Positions 44,634-56,368 of a stretch of DNA of 64,000 nucleotides are shown piece after piece. The stretch lies in contig NZ_CP030047.1 in NCBI RefSeq assembly GCF_015291625.1, forward strand, positions 5,332,001-5,396,000, given 5' to 3'. Under the pieces are notes generated by a model that was given only the letters and a program-made list of their open reading frames with translations, made no database searches and was not told where the DNA came from. The stretch's first letter is position 1. Each line of letters opens with the position of its first letter. The position numbers and the translations under genes are program-made. This stretch comes from Bradyrhizobium sp. CCBAU 53421. GTDB taxonomy: Bacteria > Pseudomonadota > Alphaproteobacteria > Rhizobiales > Xanthobacteraceae.

Positions 44634-44987
44634 TCACTCTTGCCGATCGCGGTGCCGCCGCGTGCGATGCGGACGGCAATCCTGACATGGCGCGCCGAAG
44701 GTCACCTGCGACGGATAGGGCCGCGCGGAGTGATACGGCGTCGAGCCGAACGGGCCCGCCGCGCCGAAGCCCGCGCTGAAGGGATCGGCGGCAAAGCTGC
44801 CCGGAAACGAGCCGTTGCTGCTGAAATCGCGGGCGTCGTCCCGGCCGTCGAAATACGCACCGCCGGTGCTGCCGTAGCGCAGCGGCCGTTGCGGCGTGAA
44901 GTCCTGTGCCGAGGCTGCGGCCGTGCCGAGCGCGATGGCGGCGCAGGCGATCAGTGCTCTGATGGCGGTCATGCCCAAGGCCCTCAT
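44634..44987 (-). CDS. Small exported protein, last gene of RND operon
   Basis: A 117-residue predicted secreted protein. Its ATG overlaps the stop of the upstream 107-residue gene (ATGA at 44984-44987). The signal peptide ends at AAASAQ; the mature part is rich in Gly, Ser, Phe and Pro (SNGSFPGSF, AGFGAAGPFG) and ends with a Cys pair (CQDC) and a His/Arg-rich tail that could bind metal. No family recognised. Its place in the operon suggests periplasmic support of the efflux pump (inference). Confidence 0.65.
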   Translation of the reverse strand: MRALGMTAIRALIACAAIALGTAAASAQDFTPQRPLRYGSTGGAYFDGRDDARDFSSNGSFPGSFAADPFSAGFGAAGPFGSTPYHSARPYPSQVTFGAPCQDCRPHRTRRHRDRQE

Positions 44988-45307
44988 TGCGGAATGGTTC
45001 CCCAATCGCCCTTCCAGGCGATCAGGCGTCCCTTGCCGAATTGCAGATAGAGCCCGTCGCTGCGCCTCGACAATATGCTGCCCCTGACGTTGGGCAGTGC
45101 GACGAACAGTTCATTGCCCGGTGTGCCGCGCACGTAGTTCAGGGGAACGCCGAGCGACTGGCTGGCCTGGTCGGGGCTCATGCCGAAGGCCAGCGGAACG
45201 CTGTTGGGCGGTCGCTGCTGCGCGCGGGCCACGCCGGCCGGCGCGCCCAGCGCAATGACGAGCGTAACGACGAAGAGCGTGACGAGCCGCTGCATGACCG
45301 ACCTCAT
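44984..45307 (-). CDS. Small exported protein in RND operon
   Basis: A 107-residue predicted periplasmic protein. The signal peptide ends at GVARAQ. The mature domain (about 75 residues) contains PLAFGMSPDQASQSLGVPLNYV, like the SmpA/BamE-type 'gate' helix-loop, and ends LQFGKGRLIAWKGDW. I suggest a small BamE-like fold but cannot confirm it. Start and stop overlap both neighbours by four bases, so it is tightly coupled to the outer membrane factor gene upstream and the small gene downstream. Confidence 0.72.
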   Translation of the reverse strand: MRSVMQRLVTLFVVTLVIALGAPAGVARAQQRPPNSVPLAFGMSPDQASQSLGVPLNYVRGTPGNELFVALPNVRGSILSRRSDGLYLQFGKGRLIAWKGDWGTIPQ

Positions 45308-46791
45308 GGCACCGCCGCCGCGAGCGTGCCGGCGGGCGTCCAGCCGCCGCCGAGCGCCTGGAACAGGCTGCTCGCCGCCAGCAGCTTGTTGAGCCTGACC
45401 GTGACGAGATTGTTTTCGGCCGTGAACAGCGTCTGCTGCGCCTGCAGCACCGTGATCAGGTTGACGGTGCCGCCGCGCAATTGCGTCTCGGCGACCTCGA
45501 ACGCCTTGCGCGAGGCGGCGACGACGTCGGACTGCAGGCGCTCCTGCAACGTGTACTTCTGCAACGCGATCAGCGCCTTCTCGACGTCGGCGAAGGCCGA
45601 CAGCACCGCCTTGCGATAGGCCTGCAGGTTTTGCAGCTGCTGGCCCTTGGCGAGCTTGAGTTGGCTCTCCAGCAGGAAGCCGTCGAACAGCGGCTGGGTC
45701 AGCCCTGCGGCGAGGGTGTAGTACCAGGCGCCCGGCGCGAACAGCGAGGCGAGCGCCGCGCTCTGGAAGCCCGTGGTGCCGGTCAGCTGGATCTGCGGGA
45801 AGAACGCCGCGCGCGCCGCGTCGACGCTGAAATTCGAGGACGCAAGCTGCGCCTCAGCCTGGCGCACGTCAGGCCGCTGGTAGAGCAGTTCCGACGGCAG
45901 CCCCGGCGTCACGCGCGGCACCGCGATCTGCGTGGTGCTGCCGCCGCGCACAGTGAAATTGGCCGGCGCGCGCGCCACCAGCACGGCGAGCGCCGCGCTG
46001 TTCTGGCCGACCGTCACTTCGAGCGGCGGGATCGCCGCGCGCTGCGTCGCGACGAGCGCTTCCTGCTGCGACAGGTCGAGCTGCGAGGCGGTGCCGCCGG
46101 CGAATTGCGACTTGATCAGCGCAAGGATGCGCTCGGCCGCCGCCAGGTTACGTCGGGTGACCTTGATCTGGTCCTGCGCCGCCAGCACCTGGAAATAGGT
46201 GTTGGCCACCGTCGCCATCGTGGTCAGCGCGACGACTTCTCGATTATAGCGGGCGCTGGTGGCGCTCTCCTCCGACGCCGACAGCGTCGCGCGGTTCTTG
46301 CCCCAGAAATCGACGATATAGCTCGCGCTTAAGCCCAGACTGTACTGCGAGAACGTCCCGCTGCTGCCGCCGAGCACGGAACTCGATCCCGTCGCGACCT
46401 TCTGACGCTCGGCATTCGCCGATCCCGAGATCGACGGCAGCAGTGCGGCGCCGGACACGCCGGCCTGCGCGTCGGCCTGCACGATCTGGGCGATCGCCAC
46501 CGCGATATCGAGATTGTAGAGCTGCGCCGACTCCATCAGCCCGGTCAGCTCGGGCGAGCGGAAGCCGCGCCACCAGGCCAGCGCCGGGACCGCGGCGTCG
46601 GCGTCGCCCTTGGCCGCGGTCTTGTAGCTCGCCGGCACTTCGAGGCTGAGCTCGGGCTTCTCCGCCCCGGGAATGCAGCCGGACAGGCCGAGGCTCAGAC
46701 CAAGGCTGAGGCCGCCGAGCGCAGCCACGCGCAGAACCCGGACCGGTTTCTGCAACTTCCGAGAATATCGCAACGCTGCACCTGTCGGCAT
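45304..46791 (-). CDS. RND efflux outer membrane factor, NodT family lipoprotein
   Basis: A 495-residue TolC-like channel. Lipobox LSGC near residue 38 predicts lipid attachment. Two OEP repeats follow, with helical-barrel segments such as AWWRGFRSPELTGLMESAQLYNLDIAVA and LPSELLYQRPDVRQAEAQLASSNFSVDAA, the latter a hallmark of NodT/OprM proteins. It completes a tripartite pump with the two RND proteins and adaptor encoded upstream. It starts directly after the stop of the second RND gene. Confidence 0.94.
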   Translation of the reverse strand: MPTGAALRYSRKLQKPVRVLRVAALGGLSLGLSLGLSGCIPGAEKPELSLEVPASYKTAAKGDADAAVPALAWWRGFRSPELTGLMESAQLYNLDIAVAIAQIVQADAQAGVSGAALLPSISGSANAERQKVATGSSSVLGGSSGTFSQYSLGLSASYIVDFWGKNRATLSASEESATSARYNREVVALTTMATVANTYFQVLAAQDQIKVTRRNLAAAERILALIKSQFAGGTASQLDLSQQEALVATQRAAIPPLEVTVGQNSAALAVLVARAPANFTVRGGSTTQIAVPRVTPGLPSELLYQRPDVRQAEAQLASSNFSVDAARAAFFPQIQLTGTTGFQSAALASLFAPGAWYYTLAAGLTQPLFDGFLLESQLKLAKGQQLQNLQAYRKAVLSAFADVEKALIALQKYTLQERLQSDVVAASRKAFEVAETQLRGGTVNLITVLQAQQTLFTAENNLVTVRLNKLLAASSLFQALGGGWTPAGTLAAAVP

Positions 46792-49700
46792 TTACTCGCC
46801 CGGTTGAAGTGAGGAGCCCGCCATCCGCACGGCGCCGCCGCGACGGACGCGCTGGGCCCACAAGCGGAACCGGTCGAGATAGAGGTAGATCACCGGCGTC
46901 GTGTAGAGTGTCAGGACCTGGCTCAGGATCAGGCCGCCGACGATGGCGATGCCGAGCGGCTGCCGCAGCTCGCCGCCGTCGCCCATGCCGATGGCGAGCG
47001 GCACGGCGCCAAGCAGCGCGGCCATCGTCGTCATCATGATCGGGCGGAAGCGCAGCAGGCATGCTTCCCTGATCGCTTCCAGCGGCTCCAGCCCGCGCTT
47101 GCGTTCCGCCTCCAGCGCAAAGTCGATCATCATGATGGCGTTCTTCTTCACAATGCCGATCAGCAGGATGACGCCGATCAGCGCCATGATACTGAACTCG
47201 GTCTTGAATGCCATCAGCGCCAGCAAGGCACCCACACCTGCGGAGGGCAATGTGGACAAGATGGTCAGCGGATGGACGTAGCTCTCATAGAGCACGCCGA
47301 GCACGATGTAGATCGTGACAATCGCCGCCAGGATCAGGAACGGCTGATTGCCGAGCGAATCCTGGAACGCCTTCGCGGAGCCCTGGAAGGTACCGCGGAT
47401 CGTGGCCGGGACGCCGATCCGGTTCATGGTCGCCTCGATGCTGCTGACTGCGGTGCTCAGCGACACGTTGGGCGGCAGGTTGAACGAGATTGTGTTGGCG
47501 ACCAGCAGGCCCTGGTGGTTGACCGCAAGCGGCGTCGCGCCCTGCTTGAACGCCGCCACCGCTGACAGCGGGATCATGGTCTCGCTGTTGGTCGAGACGG
47601 CCGACCCGGTCGAGGCCACGCCCTTCCCGGTCGAACCGATCGAATTGGTGGCCTGGTTGCGCGCGGCCTGGGCGTTGGCCGAACTGGCCGCGCTCGAGGT
47701 TCCCGGCGTCACCACGGTGCCGGCCACCGCGTTGGTCGATTGCGAGCCGCCGACCGATCCGCCCGACGTGCTGATGTAGACGTCCTTGAGCGTCTCGGGG
47801 TTCTGCCAATAGCGCGGCGCGACCTCCATGATGACGTGGTACTGGTTGCGCGCGACATAGATCGTCGACACCTGGCGCTGGCCGAAGGCGTCGTAGAGGG
47901 TGTTGTCGATCTGGCTCACCGTGATGCCGAGCCGGGCCGCGGCATCACGGTCGATCACGAGGTCGGATTCCAGGCCCTTGTTCTGCTGGTCGCTGTTGAC
48001 GTCGGCAAGGTTCGGGTCACGCTGCAAGGCCGCCGCGATCTTCGGCGTCCATTCATTGAGCTCTTCCAGCGTCGAGCCCTGCAGCGTGTACTGGTACTGC
48101 GCGTTGGACTGACGTCCGCCGACCCGGATGTCCTGCACCGCCTGCAAAAACAGGCTCGCGCCGGGCACCACCGCCATCTCGCGGCGCAGCCGCGCAATCA
48201 CGCCATCGGCGCCGATCTTGCGCTGGTCGAGCGGACGCAGCGAGACGAACACGAATCCCGAATTGGTCTGGCCGCCGCCGGTGAAGCCGACCACGGTCTC
48301 CACCGCCGGATCCTTCTGGATGATGCCGACGAACTGCGCGAGCTTCTTCTGCATCAGCTGGAACGACACGCTCTGGTCGGCCTGGATCGAGCCGACCAGC
48401 CGTCCGGTGTCCTGCTGCGGGAAGAAGCCCTTCGGGATCACGTCATAGAGATAGAAGTTGAGGCCGAACACCGTCGCCAGGATCAGCATCACCGACAGCG
48501 GGTGCGCCAGCGCCGCGGTCAGCGTCCTGCGATAGAAACTCAGCATCGCCTCGAAGAAGCGCTCGCTGGCCCAATAGAGCCGGCCATGGCCGCCGCGGTC
48601 CGGCTTGAGCAGCACCGCGCACATCATCGGGGTGGTCGCCAGCGACACCGCGAGCGAGATCAGGATCGAGATCGAGATCACCATCGCGAATTCGCGGAAC
48701 AGCCGCCCGACGATGCCGGCCATCAGCAGGATCGGGATGAACACCGCGATCAGCGAGATGCTCATCGACAGCACGGTGAAGCCCACCTCGTTGGCGCCCT
48801 TCAGCGCCGCTTCGAGCGGGCTCAGGCCGTCCTCGATGTAGCGGGTGACGTTCTCCAGCACGACGATGGCGTCGTCGACCACGAAGCCGGTCGCGACCGT
48901 CAGCGCCATCAGCGACAGATTATCGAGGCTGTAGCCGAACAGGTACATCGCCCCGAAGGTCGCGACCAGCGACACCGAGACCGCCACGACAGGGATGAAG
49001 GTGGCGCGCAGATTGCGCAGGAACGCGAACACCACGATGATGACCAGCAGCACCGCCAGCACCAATGTCCGCTCGACATCCCGGAGCGAGGTGCGGATGG
49101 TCGTCGAGCGATCCACCGCAAGGCCAATGTCGATCGCCGGCGAAATCGAGGCTTGCAGCTGCGGCATCAGCCCCTTCACCAGGTCGACGGTCGAGATGAT
49201 GTTGGCGTTCGGCTGCCGGTAGAGGATGAGCAGCACCGCGGGCTTGCCGTTGGCGAGCCCGGCATTGCGCAAATTCTCGACGCCGTCGGCCACCTCGCCG
49301 ACATCGGACAGATGAACCGGCGCGCCATTGCGGTAGGCCACGATCAGCGATCTGTAGTCGTCGGCCTTGTTGGCCTGGTCGTTGGCATAGACCTGGTAGC
49401 GCTGGTCGCCGACATCGATGCCGCCCTTGGGGCTGTGGGCGTTGGCGCTCGACAGCGCCGCTCGGACGTCTTCCAGACCGATGCCGTATTTGTAGAGCGC
49501 CTGCGGGGTCAGATCGACCCGGACGGCCGGTAGCGAGCTGCCGCCCACCACGACCTCGCCGATGCCCTCGACCTGCGACAGCTTCTGCGCCAGCACCGTG
49601 GAGGCGGCATCGTAGAGCGCGCCGCGGGTCAGTGTATCCGACGTCAGGGTCAGGATCAGGATCGGCGCGTCGGCCGGATTGACCTTGCGGTAGGTGGGAT

Positions 49701-50094
49701 TGCTGCGCAGGCTGGTCGGCAGATCGGCCCGCGCCGCGTTGATCGCCGCCTGCACGTCCCGCGCCGCGCCGTCGATGTCGCGGTTGAGGTTGAACTGCAG
49801 CGTGATCCGGGTCTGACCGACCGAGCTCGACGACGTCATCTCGCTGACGTCGGCGATCTGGCCGAGGTGCCGTTCAAGCGGGCTGGCCACCGTGGTCGCA
49901 ACGTCCTGCGGGCTGGCGCCGGGAAGCGTCGCCTGCACCGAGATGGTCGGAAAATCCACCTGCGGCAGCGGCGACACCGGCAGCTTGAAGAACGCGAAAA
50001 TGCCGGCCGCCGCAAGCCCGAACGTCAACAGCGTGGTTGCGACCGGCCGGCGGATGAAGGGCGTTGACGGATCCATTGGCGCCCCCTGGCTCAA
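46792..50094 (-). CDS. mdtC: RND efflux permease, MdtC-like, with Ser/Thr/Ala-rich insertion
   Basis: A 1100-residue proton-driven inner-membrane pump with 12 helices and two large periplasmic loops. The TM4 proton-relay motif [14 protein letters not shown] is intact. Compared with its operon partner, residues about 774-839 are an extra low-complexity Ser/Thr/Ala/Asn segment inside the second periplasmic loop, raising the length from the usual about 1035. The start codon overlaps the stop of the first RND gene. In MdtABC, two unlike RND subunits form a heterotrimer, so this pair probably does the same. Substrates unknown (bile salts, novobiocin or flavonoids in relatives). Confidence 0.94.
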   Translation of the reverse strand: MSQGAPMDPSTPFIRRPVATTLLTFGLAAAGIFAFFKLPVSPLPQVDFPTISVQATLPGASPQDVATTVASPLERHLGQIADVSEMTSSSSVGQTRITLQFNLNRDIDGAARDVQAAINAARADLPTSLRSNPTYRKVNPADAPILILTLTSDTLTRGALYDAASTVLAQKLSQVEGIGEVVVGGSSLPAVRVDLTPQALYKYGIGLEDVRAALSSANAHSPKGGIDVGDQRYQVYANDQANKADDYRSLIVAYRNGAPVHLSDVGEVADGVENLRNAGLANGKPAVLLILYRQPNANIISTVDLVKGLMPQLQASISPAIDIGLAVDRSTTIRTSLRDVERTLVLAVLLVIIVVFAFLRNLRATFIPVVAVSVSLVATFGAMYLFGYSLDNLSLMALTVATGFVVDDAIVVLENVTRYIEDGLSPLEAALKGANEVGFTVLSMSISLIAVFIPILLMAGIVGRLFREFAMVISISILISLAVSLATTPMMCAVLLKPDRGGHGRLYWASERFFEAMLSFYRRTLTAALAHPLSVMLILATVFGLNFYLYDVIPKGFFPQQDTGRLVGSIQADQSVSFQLMQKKLAQFVGIIQKDPAVETVVGFTGGGQTNSGFVFVSLRPLDQRKIGADGVIARLRREMAVVPGASLFLQAVQDIRVGGRQSNAQYQYTLQGSTLEELNEWTPKIAAALQRDPNLADVNSDQQNKGLESDLVIDRDAAARLGITVSQIDNTLYDAFGQRQVSTIYVARNQYHVIMEVAPRYWQNPETLKDVYISTSGGSVGGSQSTNAVAGTVVTPGTSSAASSANAQAARNQATNSIGSTGKGVASTGSAVSTNSETMIPLSAVAAFKQGATPLAVNHQGLLVANTISFNLPPNVSLSTAVSSIEATMNRIGVPATIRGTFQGSAKAFQDSLGNQPFLILAAIVTIYIVLGVLYESYVHPLTILSTLPSAGVGALLALMAFKTEFSIMALIGVILLIGIVKKNAIMMIDFALEAERKRGLEPLEAIREACLLRFRPIMMTTMAALLGAVPLAIGMGDGGELRQPLGIAIVGGLILSQVLTLYTTPVIYLYLDRFRLWAQRVRRGGAVRMAGSSLQPGE

Positions 50095-53000
50095 CGCGAC
50101 CCGCTCGCCTCGCCGACCTCGTCAGCCCGACCGGCAAACCGCAACGCCAGGCGATCGAACCAGAGATAGATCACCGGCGTCGTGAACAGCGTCAGCAGCT
50201 GGCTCACCAGGAGGCCGCCGACGATCGAGATGCCGAGCGGATGGCGGAGCTCGGAGCCGGCACCGCTGCCGAGCATCAGCGGCAGGGCGCCGAGGACCGC
50301 GGCCATCGTCGTCATGATGATCGGCCGGAACCGCAGCAGACAGGCCTGATAGATCGCCTCCCGCGGCGGCTTGCCCTCGTTGCGCTCGGCGTCGAGCGCG
50401 AAGTCGATCATCATGATCGCGTTCTTCTTCACGATCCCGATCAAGAGGATGATGCCGATGATCGCGATGATGGTGAGATCCTGCCCCGCCATCATCAGCG
50501 CCAGCAACGCACCAATGCCGGCCGACGGCAGCGTCGAGAGGATGGTCAGGGGATGGATGAAGCTCTCATAGAGCACGCCCAGCACGATATAGACCGTGAT
50601 GATCGCGGCCAGGATCAGGAACAGCTGGTTGGAGAGCGACGACTGGAACGCCAGCGCCGCGCCCTGGAAGCTCGTGATCATGCCGAGCGGCTGGTTGATC
50701 TCGGCCTGCGCCTGCTTGATCGCGGTCACCGCCCCGCCGAGCGAGGCGCCCGGCGCCAGGTTGAACGAGACGGTTGCCGACGGGAATTGGCCGAGATGCG
50801 AGACCTGCAGCGGCGCGGTCTCCACCCGCATCTTGGCCATCACGGAAAGCGGCACCGGCGTCGAGCCCACCGATGACGGCAGATAGATCGACGACAGCGA
50901 ATCCAGCGAGTTCTGCAACGACGGATCGGCCTCGAGGATGACGCGGTACTGGTTCGAATTGGTGAAGACCGTGGAGACGATGCGCTGGCCGTAGGAATCG
51001 TACAGCGCATTGTCGATCGTCGCTGGCGTGATGCCGAACCGCGCGGCCTGGTCGCGGTCGATGTCCACGAACACCGAAAGGCCCTGCGCGGAGATATCGC
51101 TGCTGACGTCGCTGAGCTCGGGCAACTCCCTGAGCTTGTCGACCAGCTTCGGCGTCCATTCCGCGAGCTCGTTCGGATCGGCGTCCTGCAGGATGAACTG
51201 ATACTGCGTCCGGCTCACCGTGCCTTCGATGGTGAGGTCCTGCACCGGCTGCATGTAGAGCGCGATTCCGGTCAACGCCGCGGTGCTGGCCTTGATCCGG
51301 TCCATCACTGTCGAGACGCTGGCCTTGCGCTGCTCATGCGGCTTCAAATTGATCAGGATGCGGCCGCTGTTGAGCGTGGTGTTGGTGCCGTCGACGCCGA
51401 TGAACGACGACAGGCTCTCGACGTCTGGATCCCTGAGGATCGCGCTGGCGAGCCGCTGCTGCCGCTCGGCCATCGCCGCGTAGGACACCGATTGCGGCGC
51501 CTCCGAGATCGCCTGGATCACGCCGGTGTCCTGCACCGGGAAGAAGCCCTTGGGGATCACGACATAGAGCAGCGCCGTGAGACCAAAGGTGGCGAGCGCG
51601 ATCAGCAGCACGAAGGTCTGGCGGTCCAGCACCCAGTTGAGCATCCGGGCGTAGATCGCGATGACATGGTCGAAGCCTTCGCGGCTGAGCCGCTGGAAGG
51701 TGTTCTCGCGCGTCATGCTCTCCGGCTTGAGCAGTTTTGCGCAAGCCATCGGCACCAGCGTCAGCGACACCACGGCGGAGATCAGGATCGTGACCGACAG
51801 CGTGATGGCGAATTCGCGGAACAGGCGGCCGACGACGTCGCCCATGAACAGCAGCGGGATCAGCACCGCGATCAGCGACACCGTCAGCGAGATGATGGTG
51901 AAGCCGATCTGCTCGGAGCCGCGCAGCGCCGCCTCGAGCGGCGACTCGCCCTCCTCGATATAGCGCGAGATGTTCTCGATCACGACGATGGCGTCGTCGA
52001 CGACGAAGCCGGTCGCGATCGTCAGCGCCATCAGCGACAGATTGTTCAGGCTAAAGCCGAACAGATACATGGCGCCCAGCGTGCCGACCAGCGAGAGCGG
52101 CACCGACAGGCTCGGGATCAGTGTGGCGCGGGTCGAGCGCAGGAACACGAAGATGACCAGCACCACCAGCACCACCGCGAGCGCCAGCTCGTATTCGACG
52201 TCGCGGACCGAGGCCCGGATCGTCACGGTACGGTCGGTCAGGATGTTGAGGTCGATCGCGGCCGGCAGCGTCGCCTGCAACTGCGGCAACAGGTCCTTGA
52301 TGCCCTGCACCACCGAGATCACGTTGGCGCCGGGCTGGCGCTGGATGTTCAGGATGATCGCCTGCGTCTCGTTCATCCAGGCGCCGAGCTTGTCGTTCTG
52401 CGCACCGTCGACGACGTTGCCGACGTCGCTGAGGCGGACCGGCGAGCCGTTCTTGTAGGCGATGATCAGCGAGCGGTAGTCGCTGGCATTGCGGATCTGG
52501 TCATTGGCGTTGATGGTGTAGGCGCGCATCGCGCCGTCGAAATTGCCTTTCGGCGTGTTGACGTTGGCGTTGCCGAGCGTGGTGCGGAGATCGTCGATGT
52601 TGAGGCCGTAGGCCGCGAGCTTGCGGATGTCGGCCTGGATCCGCACCGCGGGCCGCTGGCCGCCGCTGATGCTGACGAGGCCGACGCCGGGCAGCTGCGA
52701 GATCTTCTGCGCCAGCCTTGTGTCGACGAAGTCCTGCACCTGGGTCAGCGGCATCGTCTTCGAGGTCAGGCCGAGGGTGAGGATCGGCGCGTCGGCCGGA
52801 TTGACCTTGGCGTAGATCGGCGGCGCCGGCAGGTCCGACGGCAACAGATTGCCGGCGGCGTTGATCGCGGCCTGCACCTCCTGCTCGGCGACGTCGAGCG
52901 AGATCGACAGGCCGAACTGCAGCGTGATCACGGACGAGCCCGCAGAGCTCACCGAGCTCATCTGGTTCAGATTCGGCATCTGGCCGAACTGCACCTCGAG

Positions 53001-53198
53001 CGGCGCCGTCACCGACGAGGTCATCACGTCGGGGCTGGCGCCCGGATAGAAGGTCTGCACCTGGATGGTCGGATAATCGACCTCTGGCAGCGCGGCGACC
53101 GGCAGGAACCTGAATGCCAGCATGCCCGACAGCATGATGGCGATCATCATCAGGGTCGTCGCCACCGGCCGCAGGATGAATGGCCGCGACGGGTTCAT
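50091..53198 (-). CDS. mdtB: RND efflux permease, MdtB-like
   Basis: A 1035-residue RND pump subunit of normal length, beginning [20 protein letters not shown]. It has the TM4 motif [14 protein letters not shown] and the usual [22 protein letters not shown] near TM10-11. It overlaps the adaptor stop (53195-53198) and the second RND start (50091-50094), so adaptor-RND-RND are translationally coupled. Sequence similarity to its partner over the whole length points to an old duplication. Confidence 0.95.
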   Translation of the reverse strand: MNPSRPFILRPVATTLMMIAIMLSGMLAFRFLPVAALPEVDYPTIQVQTFYPGASPDVMTSSVTAPLEVQFGQMPNLNQMSSVSSAGSSVITLQFGLSISLDVAEQEVQAAINAAGNLLPSDLPAPPIYAKVNPADAPILTLGLTSKTMPLTQVQDFVDTRLAQKISQLPGVGLVSISGGQRPAVRIQADIRKLAAYGLNIDDLRTTLGNANVNTPKGNFDGAMRAYTINANDQIRNASDYRSLIIAYKNGSPVRLSDVGNVVDGAQNDKLGAWMNETQAIILNIQRQPGANVISVVQGIKDLLPQLQATLPAAIDLNILTDRTVTIRASVRDVEYELALAVVLVVLVIFVFLRSTRATLIPSLSVPLSLVGTLGAMYLFGFSLNNLSLMALTIATGFVVDDAIVVIENISRYIEEGESPLEAALRGSEQIGFTIISLTVSLIAVLIPLLFMGDVVGRLFREFAITLSVTILISAVVSLTLVPMACAKLLKPESMTRENTFQRLSREGFDHVIAIYARMLNWVLDRQTFVLLIALATFGLTALLYVVIPKGFFPVQDTGVIQAISEAPQSVSYAAMAERQQRLASAILRDPDVESLSSFIGVDGTNTTLNSGRILINLKPHEQRKASVSTVMDRIKASTAALTGIALYMQPVQDLTIEGTVSRTQYQFILQDADPNELAEWTPKLVDKLRELPELSDVSSDISAQGLSVFVDIDRDQAARFGITPATIDNALYDSYGQRIVSTVFTNSNQYRVILEADPSLQNSLDSLSSIYLPSSVGSTPVPLSVMAKMRVETAPLQVSHLGQFPSATVSFNLAPGASLGGAVTAIKQAQAEINQPLGMITSFQGAALAFQSSLSNQLFLILAAIITVYIVLGVLYESFIHPLTILSTLPSAGIGALLALMMAGQDLTIIAIIGIILLIGIVKKNAIMMIDFALDAERNEGKPPREAIYQACLLRFRPIIMTTMAAVLGALPLMLGSGAGSELRHPLGISIVGGLLVSQLLTLFTTPVIYLWFDRLALRFAGRADEVGEASGSR

Positions 53199-54520
53199 TT
53201 CTTCTGCCCGTCCTCGGACCGCTTGTGGTCGCCGCCTCCCGCCTTGTCGGGGTCGGCGCCGCCCTTGCTATCTTTCGCGCTGTCGCCCTTGGCGGCCCCA
53301 CTCGCCGTCCCCTTGGCGGCGGCGGGGTTCGCGGCGTCGGCGGCGGAACGCACCACCACCTTGGCGCCCTCGCGCAGCTTGTCGGCGCCGTCGATCACGA
53401 CGCGATCGCCGGGAGTCAGTCCCGAGAGCACCTCGACCCGGTCGCCGTCGGTGACACCGAGCTTGACCGGCTTCACCGAGACCGTGCTGTCGGCGTTGAC
53501 GAGATAGACGAAGGTGCCGGGAACGCCGCGCTGGATGCCGGCGGTCGACATCGTCGTGGCATCCTTGTGGGTGTCGAGCAGCAGGCGGATGTTGACGAAC
53601 TGGTTCGGATACAGCGTGCGCTTGTCGTTCACGAACTGGGCGCGCAGCTTGATCGTGCCGGTGGTCGCATCGATCTGGCTGTCGAAAGTCTGCAGCGTCC
53701 CCTCGGCGAGCTTGTTGGCGCCGCTGCGGTCATAGGCCGCCGTCGGCAGCACCGCGCCCTCCCTCAACCGCTTCGCGACCGCTTGCAAATTGTCCTCCGG
53801 CAGCGTGAGCAGCACGCTGATCGGCTCGAGCTGGGTGATCACGACGAGGCCGTTGGTGTCGCCCGGCGTCACGTAATTGCCGAGGTCGACCTGGCGCAGT
53901 CCGACCCGCCCGTTGATCGGCGACACGATGTGGCAATACGCCAAATTGACTTCGGCCGATTTCACCGAGGCGCGGTCGGCCTCGACCGTGCCCTGATACT
54001 GCGCGACCAGCGCGACCTGGGTGTCGAGCGTCTGATGCGGCACCGCGTTCTGCGCGGCGAGGTTCTGGTAGCGGGTGAGATCGACCTGGGCGCCCTTCAG
54101 CTGCGCCTCGTCGCGGGCGAGCTGTCCCTTGGCCTGCGCCAGTGTCGCCTCATAGGGACGCGAATCGATCTCGGCGATCAGGTCACCCTTCTTGACCTCG
54201 TCGCCTTCCTTGAAATCGATCTTCATCAGGTAGCCGCTGATCTGGCTCCGGATGGTCACGGTCGCGAGCGACGTCACGGTGCCGAGCGCATTCAGGCTGA
54301 CGCCGATATCACCCTTGCCGATCGTCTCCGGCACGATCGACATCGGCCCGGCGTTGCGCCCGCCGCCGGCCTGCGGTGGCGCGGCCTGCTGCCGCGTCCA
54401 CCAGACGATGCCGGCGAGCACCGCCAGCACGACGCATCCGGTCAGGAACCCCCGCCAGCGCGATGGCCGCCTGGTTTGCCCGGGCGCCACGATCAACGGG
54501 TCTTTGACATGCTGGTCCAT
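53195..54520 (-). CDS. mdtA: RND efflux periplasmic adaptor, MdtA-like
   Basis: A 441-residue membrane fusion protein. One N-terminal helix (about 25-45) is followed by lipoyl half-motifs [29 protein letters not shown] split by a helical hairpin, with the second half at [13 protein letters not shown] beta-barrel domain and a membrane-proximal domain ([16 protein letters not shown]) complete it. The last 50 residues are Lys/Asp/Gly/Ala-rich and probably disordered. I chose ATG 54520; a GTG at 54541 would add seven residues. First gene of the six-gene operon; no dedicated regulator gene is adjacent. Confidence 0.94.
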   Translation of the reverse strand: MDQHVKDPLIVAPGQTRRPSRWRGFLTGCVVLAVLAGIVWWTRQQAAPPQAGGGRNAGPMSIVPETIGKGDIGVSLNALGTVTSLATVTIRSQISGYLMKIDFKEGDEVKKGDLIAEIDSRPYEATLAQAKGQLARDEAQLKGAQVDLTRYQNLAAQNAVPHQTLDTQVALVAQYQGTVEADRASVKSAEVNLAYCHIVSPINGRVGLRQVDLGNYVTPGDTNGLVVITQLEPISVLLTLPEDNLQAVAKRLREGAVLPTAAYDRSGANKLAEGTLQTFDSQIDATTGTIKLRAQFVNDKRTLYPNQFVNIRLLLDTHKDATTMSTAGIQRGVPGTFVYLVNADSTVSVKPVKLGVTDGDRVEVLSGLTPGDRVVIDGADKLREGAKVVVRSAADAANPAAAKGTASGAAKGDSAKDSKGGADPDKAGGGDHKRSEDGQKK

Positions 54521-54698
54521 AACTTGCCCACGAAGAAACACGAACGAGCTCGCGCGGCTCTATGTGTCCCCTGACATCCGCGCGCGCCACATCCGAAGAA
54601 GCATTTTGAACGCTTCGGTCGGACAAAGCGCGTTAAGAATCGGAAAGGATGGCCCTCCTTCCCGATCGGCCGCTGTTTCTCGCTGGATTGTGGCTATT

Positions 54699-56144
54699 TT
54701 ACCCGATCGTCTGTAACCAGGGCAACACGATCAGCAACAATCCGGCAAAGTAGATCAGGCCGAAGATCAGCCCGAACTTCCAGAAGTCGCCTTTGCCGAT
54801 ATAGCCGCTGCCGTAATACATCGGCGCCGGTCCCGTGGCGTAGGGCGAGATCACCCCCATCAGCCCGAGCGAATAGACGCACAGCAGCATCAAGGTCTGC
54901 ACCGACAGGCCGGGGATGCTGGAGCCGACCGCGAGCACCACCGGCAGCACGGCGGCAGTATGCGAGGTGATGCTCGAGAAGAAATAGTGGATCCAGAAGA
55001 AAAAGGTGACGAGCAGGATCATCCCGACCAGCGGCGACGTGCCTGCGAGCGGCTTGGCATAACCCTCGGCCACCCATTTGATGAAGCCGATCTCGTTGAG
55101 ACCCGACGACAGCGTGAGCAGCGAGGTGAAATAGAAAAATACCTCCCACGCGCTCTTCTCGGCGACGATGTCCTCGAACGCGATCACGCCCGTGAGCAGC
55201 ATCAGCGAGATCACGACGAACACGACAGTGGTCGCGTTGATGAAGTTCGAGCCGAGCAGCGGCACGCTGATATTGGGATTGGAGCCGCAGATCCACAGGA
55301 ACATCGCGAGCAGCACCAGCACCGCCATGATCCATTCGTGGCGCGAAGGCGGCCCCATCTTGGCGAGCTCGCCCTCGCTCCAGGTCACGATCTCCGGGCT
55401 CTCCTTGATCTCGGGCCGGCAGACGACGTAGCTCAGCAGCGGCACCAGCAGCAGCAGAAGGATGCCGAGCGGCGCGAAGCCGATGAACCATTGCGACCAG
55501 CCGACCTCGATATTGACGAGCTTCTTGGCGATCGACAGCGCGGCGGCGTTCGGCGCCAGCGCGGTCAGAAACAGCGAGCTGGTGACGGCCGTGGTCGCGA
55601 ACGCCGTCCACATCACGAAGGTGCCGATCTTGCCCGCGGTCGGACCGGGCTCGGAGCCGTAGATGCGGGGGATGTTGCTGACGATCGGATAGATGGTGCC
55701 CCCCGAGCGCGCGGTGTTGGACGGCGTCGCCGGCGCCAGCACGAGATCGGAGAATGCCACCGCATAGCCGAGCCCGATGGAGCGGCGGCCGAGCCCGCGC
55801 ACTAGGAGCAGCGCCAGCCGGCGGCCGAGCCCGCTCTTGCGGTAGCCGATCGAGAACACGAAGGCGCCGACGATCAGCCACACCGTGCTCTCGGAGAAGC
55901 CGCCGAGCATCCAGCGCAGCGACTTGTTCGGATCCGGCTCGACATAGCCGCCGACGCCGGCGACCGTCAGTCCGATCAGGCCCACCGCGCCGACCGGCAT
56001 CGATTCCAGAATCAGCCCGGTGATGACGCCGGCGAACACCGCAAAATAGTGCCACTGATTGGCGTTCAGCCCTGACGGCACCGGCACCAGATAGATCACG
56101 AGCCAGACCAGCAACGGCGCAAACGTCCGCCATGACGTCTTCAT
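54699..56144 (-). CDS. DASS-family anion:sodium symporter (SLC13-like)
   Basis: A 481-residue inner-membrane transporter with about 11-12 helices. It carries the two Ser-Asn/His-Thr signatures of divalent anion:Na+ symporters: APATPSNTARSGG in the first half and SITSHTAAVLP in the second, which coordinate sodium and carboxylate. The overall style resembles 2-oxoglutarate/malate and tartrate/succinate antiporters. It lies upstream of the RND operon on the same strand with a 178-base gap, so probably separate. Likely substrate: a C4/C5 dicarboxylate. Confidence 0.92.
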   Translation of the reverse strand: MKTSWRTFAPLLVWLVIYLVPVPSGLNANQWHYFAVFAGVITGLILESMPVGAVGLIGLTVAGVGGYVEPDPNKSLRWMLGGFSESTVWLIVGAFVFSIGYRKSGLGRRLALLLVRGLGRRSIGLGYAVAFSDLVLAPATPSNTARSGGTIYPIVSNIPRIYGSEPGPTAGKIGTFVMWTAFATTAVTSSLFLTALAPNAAALSIAKKLVNIEVGWSQWFIGFAPLGILLLLLVPLLSYVVCRPEIKESPEIVTWSEGELAKMGPPSRHEWIMAVLVLLAMFLWICGSNPNISVPLLGSNFINATTVVFVVISLMLLTGVIAFEDIVAEKSAWEVFFYFTSLLTLSSGLNEIGFIKWVAEGYAKPLAGTSPLVGMILLVTFFFWIHYFFSSITSHTAAVLPVVLAVGSSIPGLSVQTLMLLCVYSLGLMGVISPYATGPAPMYYGSGYIGKGDFWKFGLIFGLIYFAGLLLIVLPWLQTIG

Positions 56145-56368
56145 GGAGCGTCCCCCTCACCCAGTGTTGATTGTCGGCGCGCAAACCGCCATGTCCCGGG
56201 CGGCGGCGCCATCTTTTTGCGGCAATGTAGCATGGCCGCGCAGTCCGTCTCGGGAAACTGCGGCGGAATGGCGCGGCTTGTGGAGGAACCAGGGCGTTTC
56301 GTCAACACGTAGCGTCCCGGTGGCAGGCCCCATCGCAAGACCGCCCGCGCTTTGCTATCCTCGCCGGC

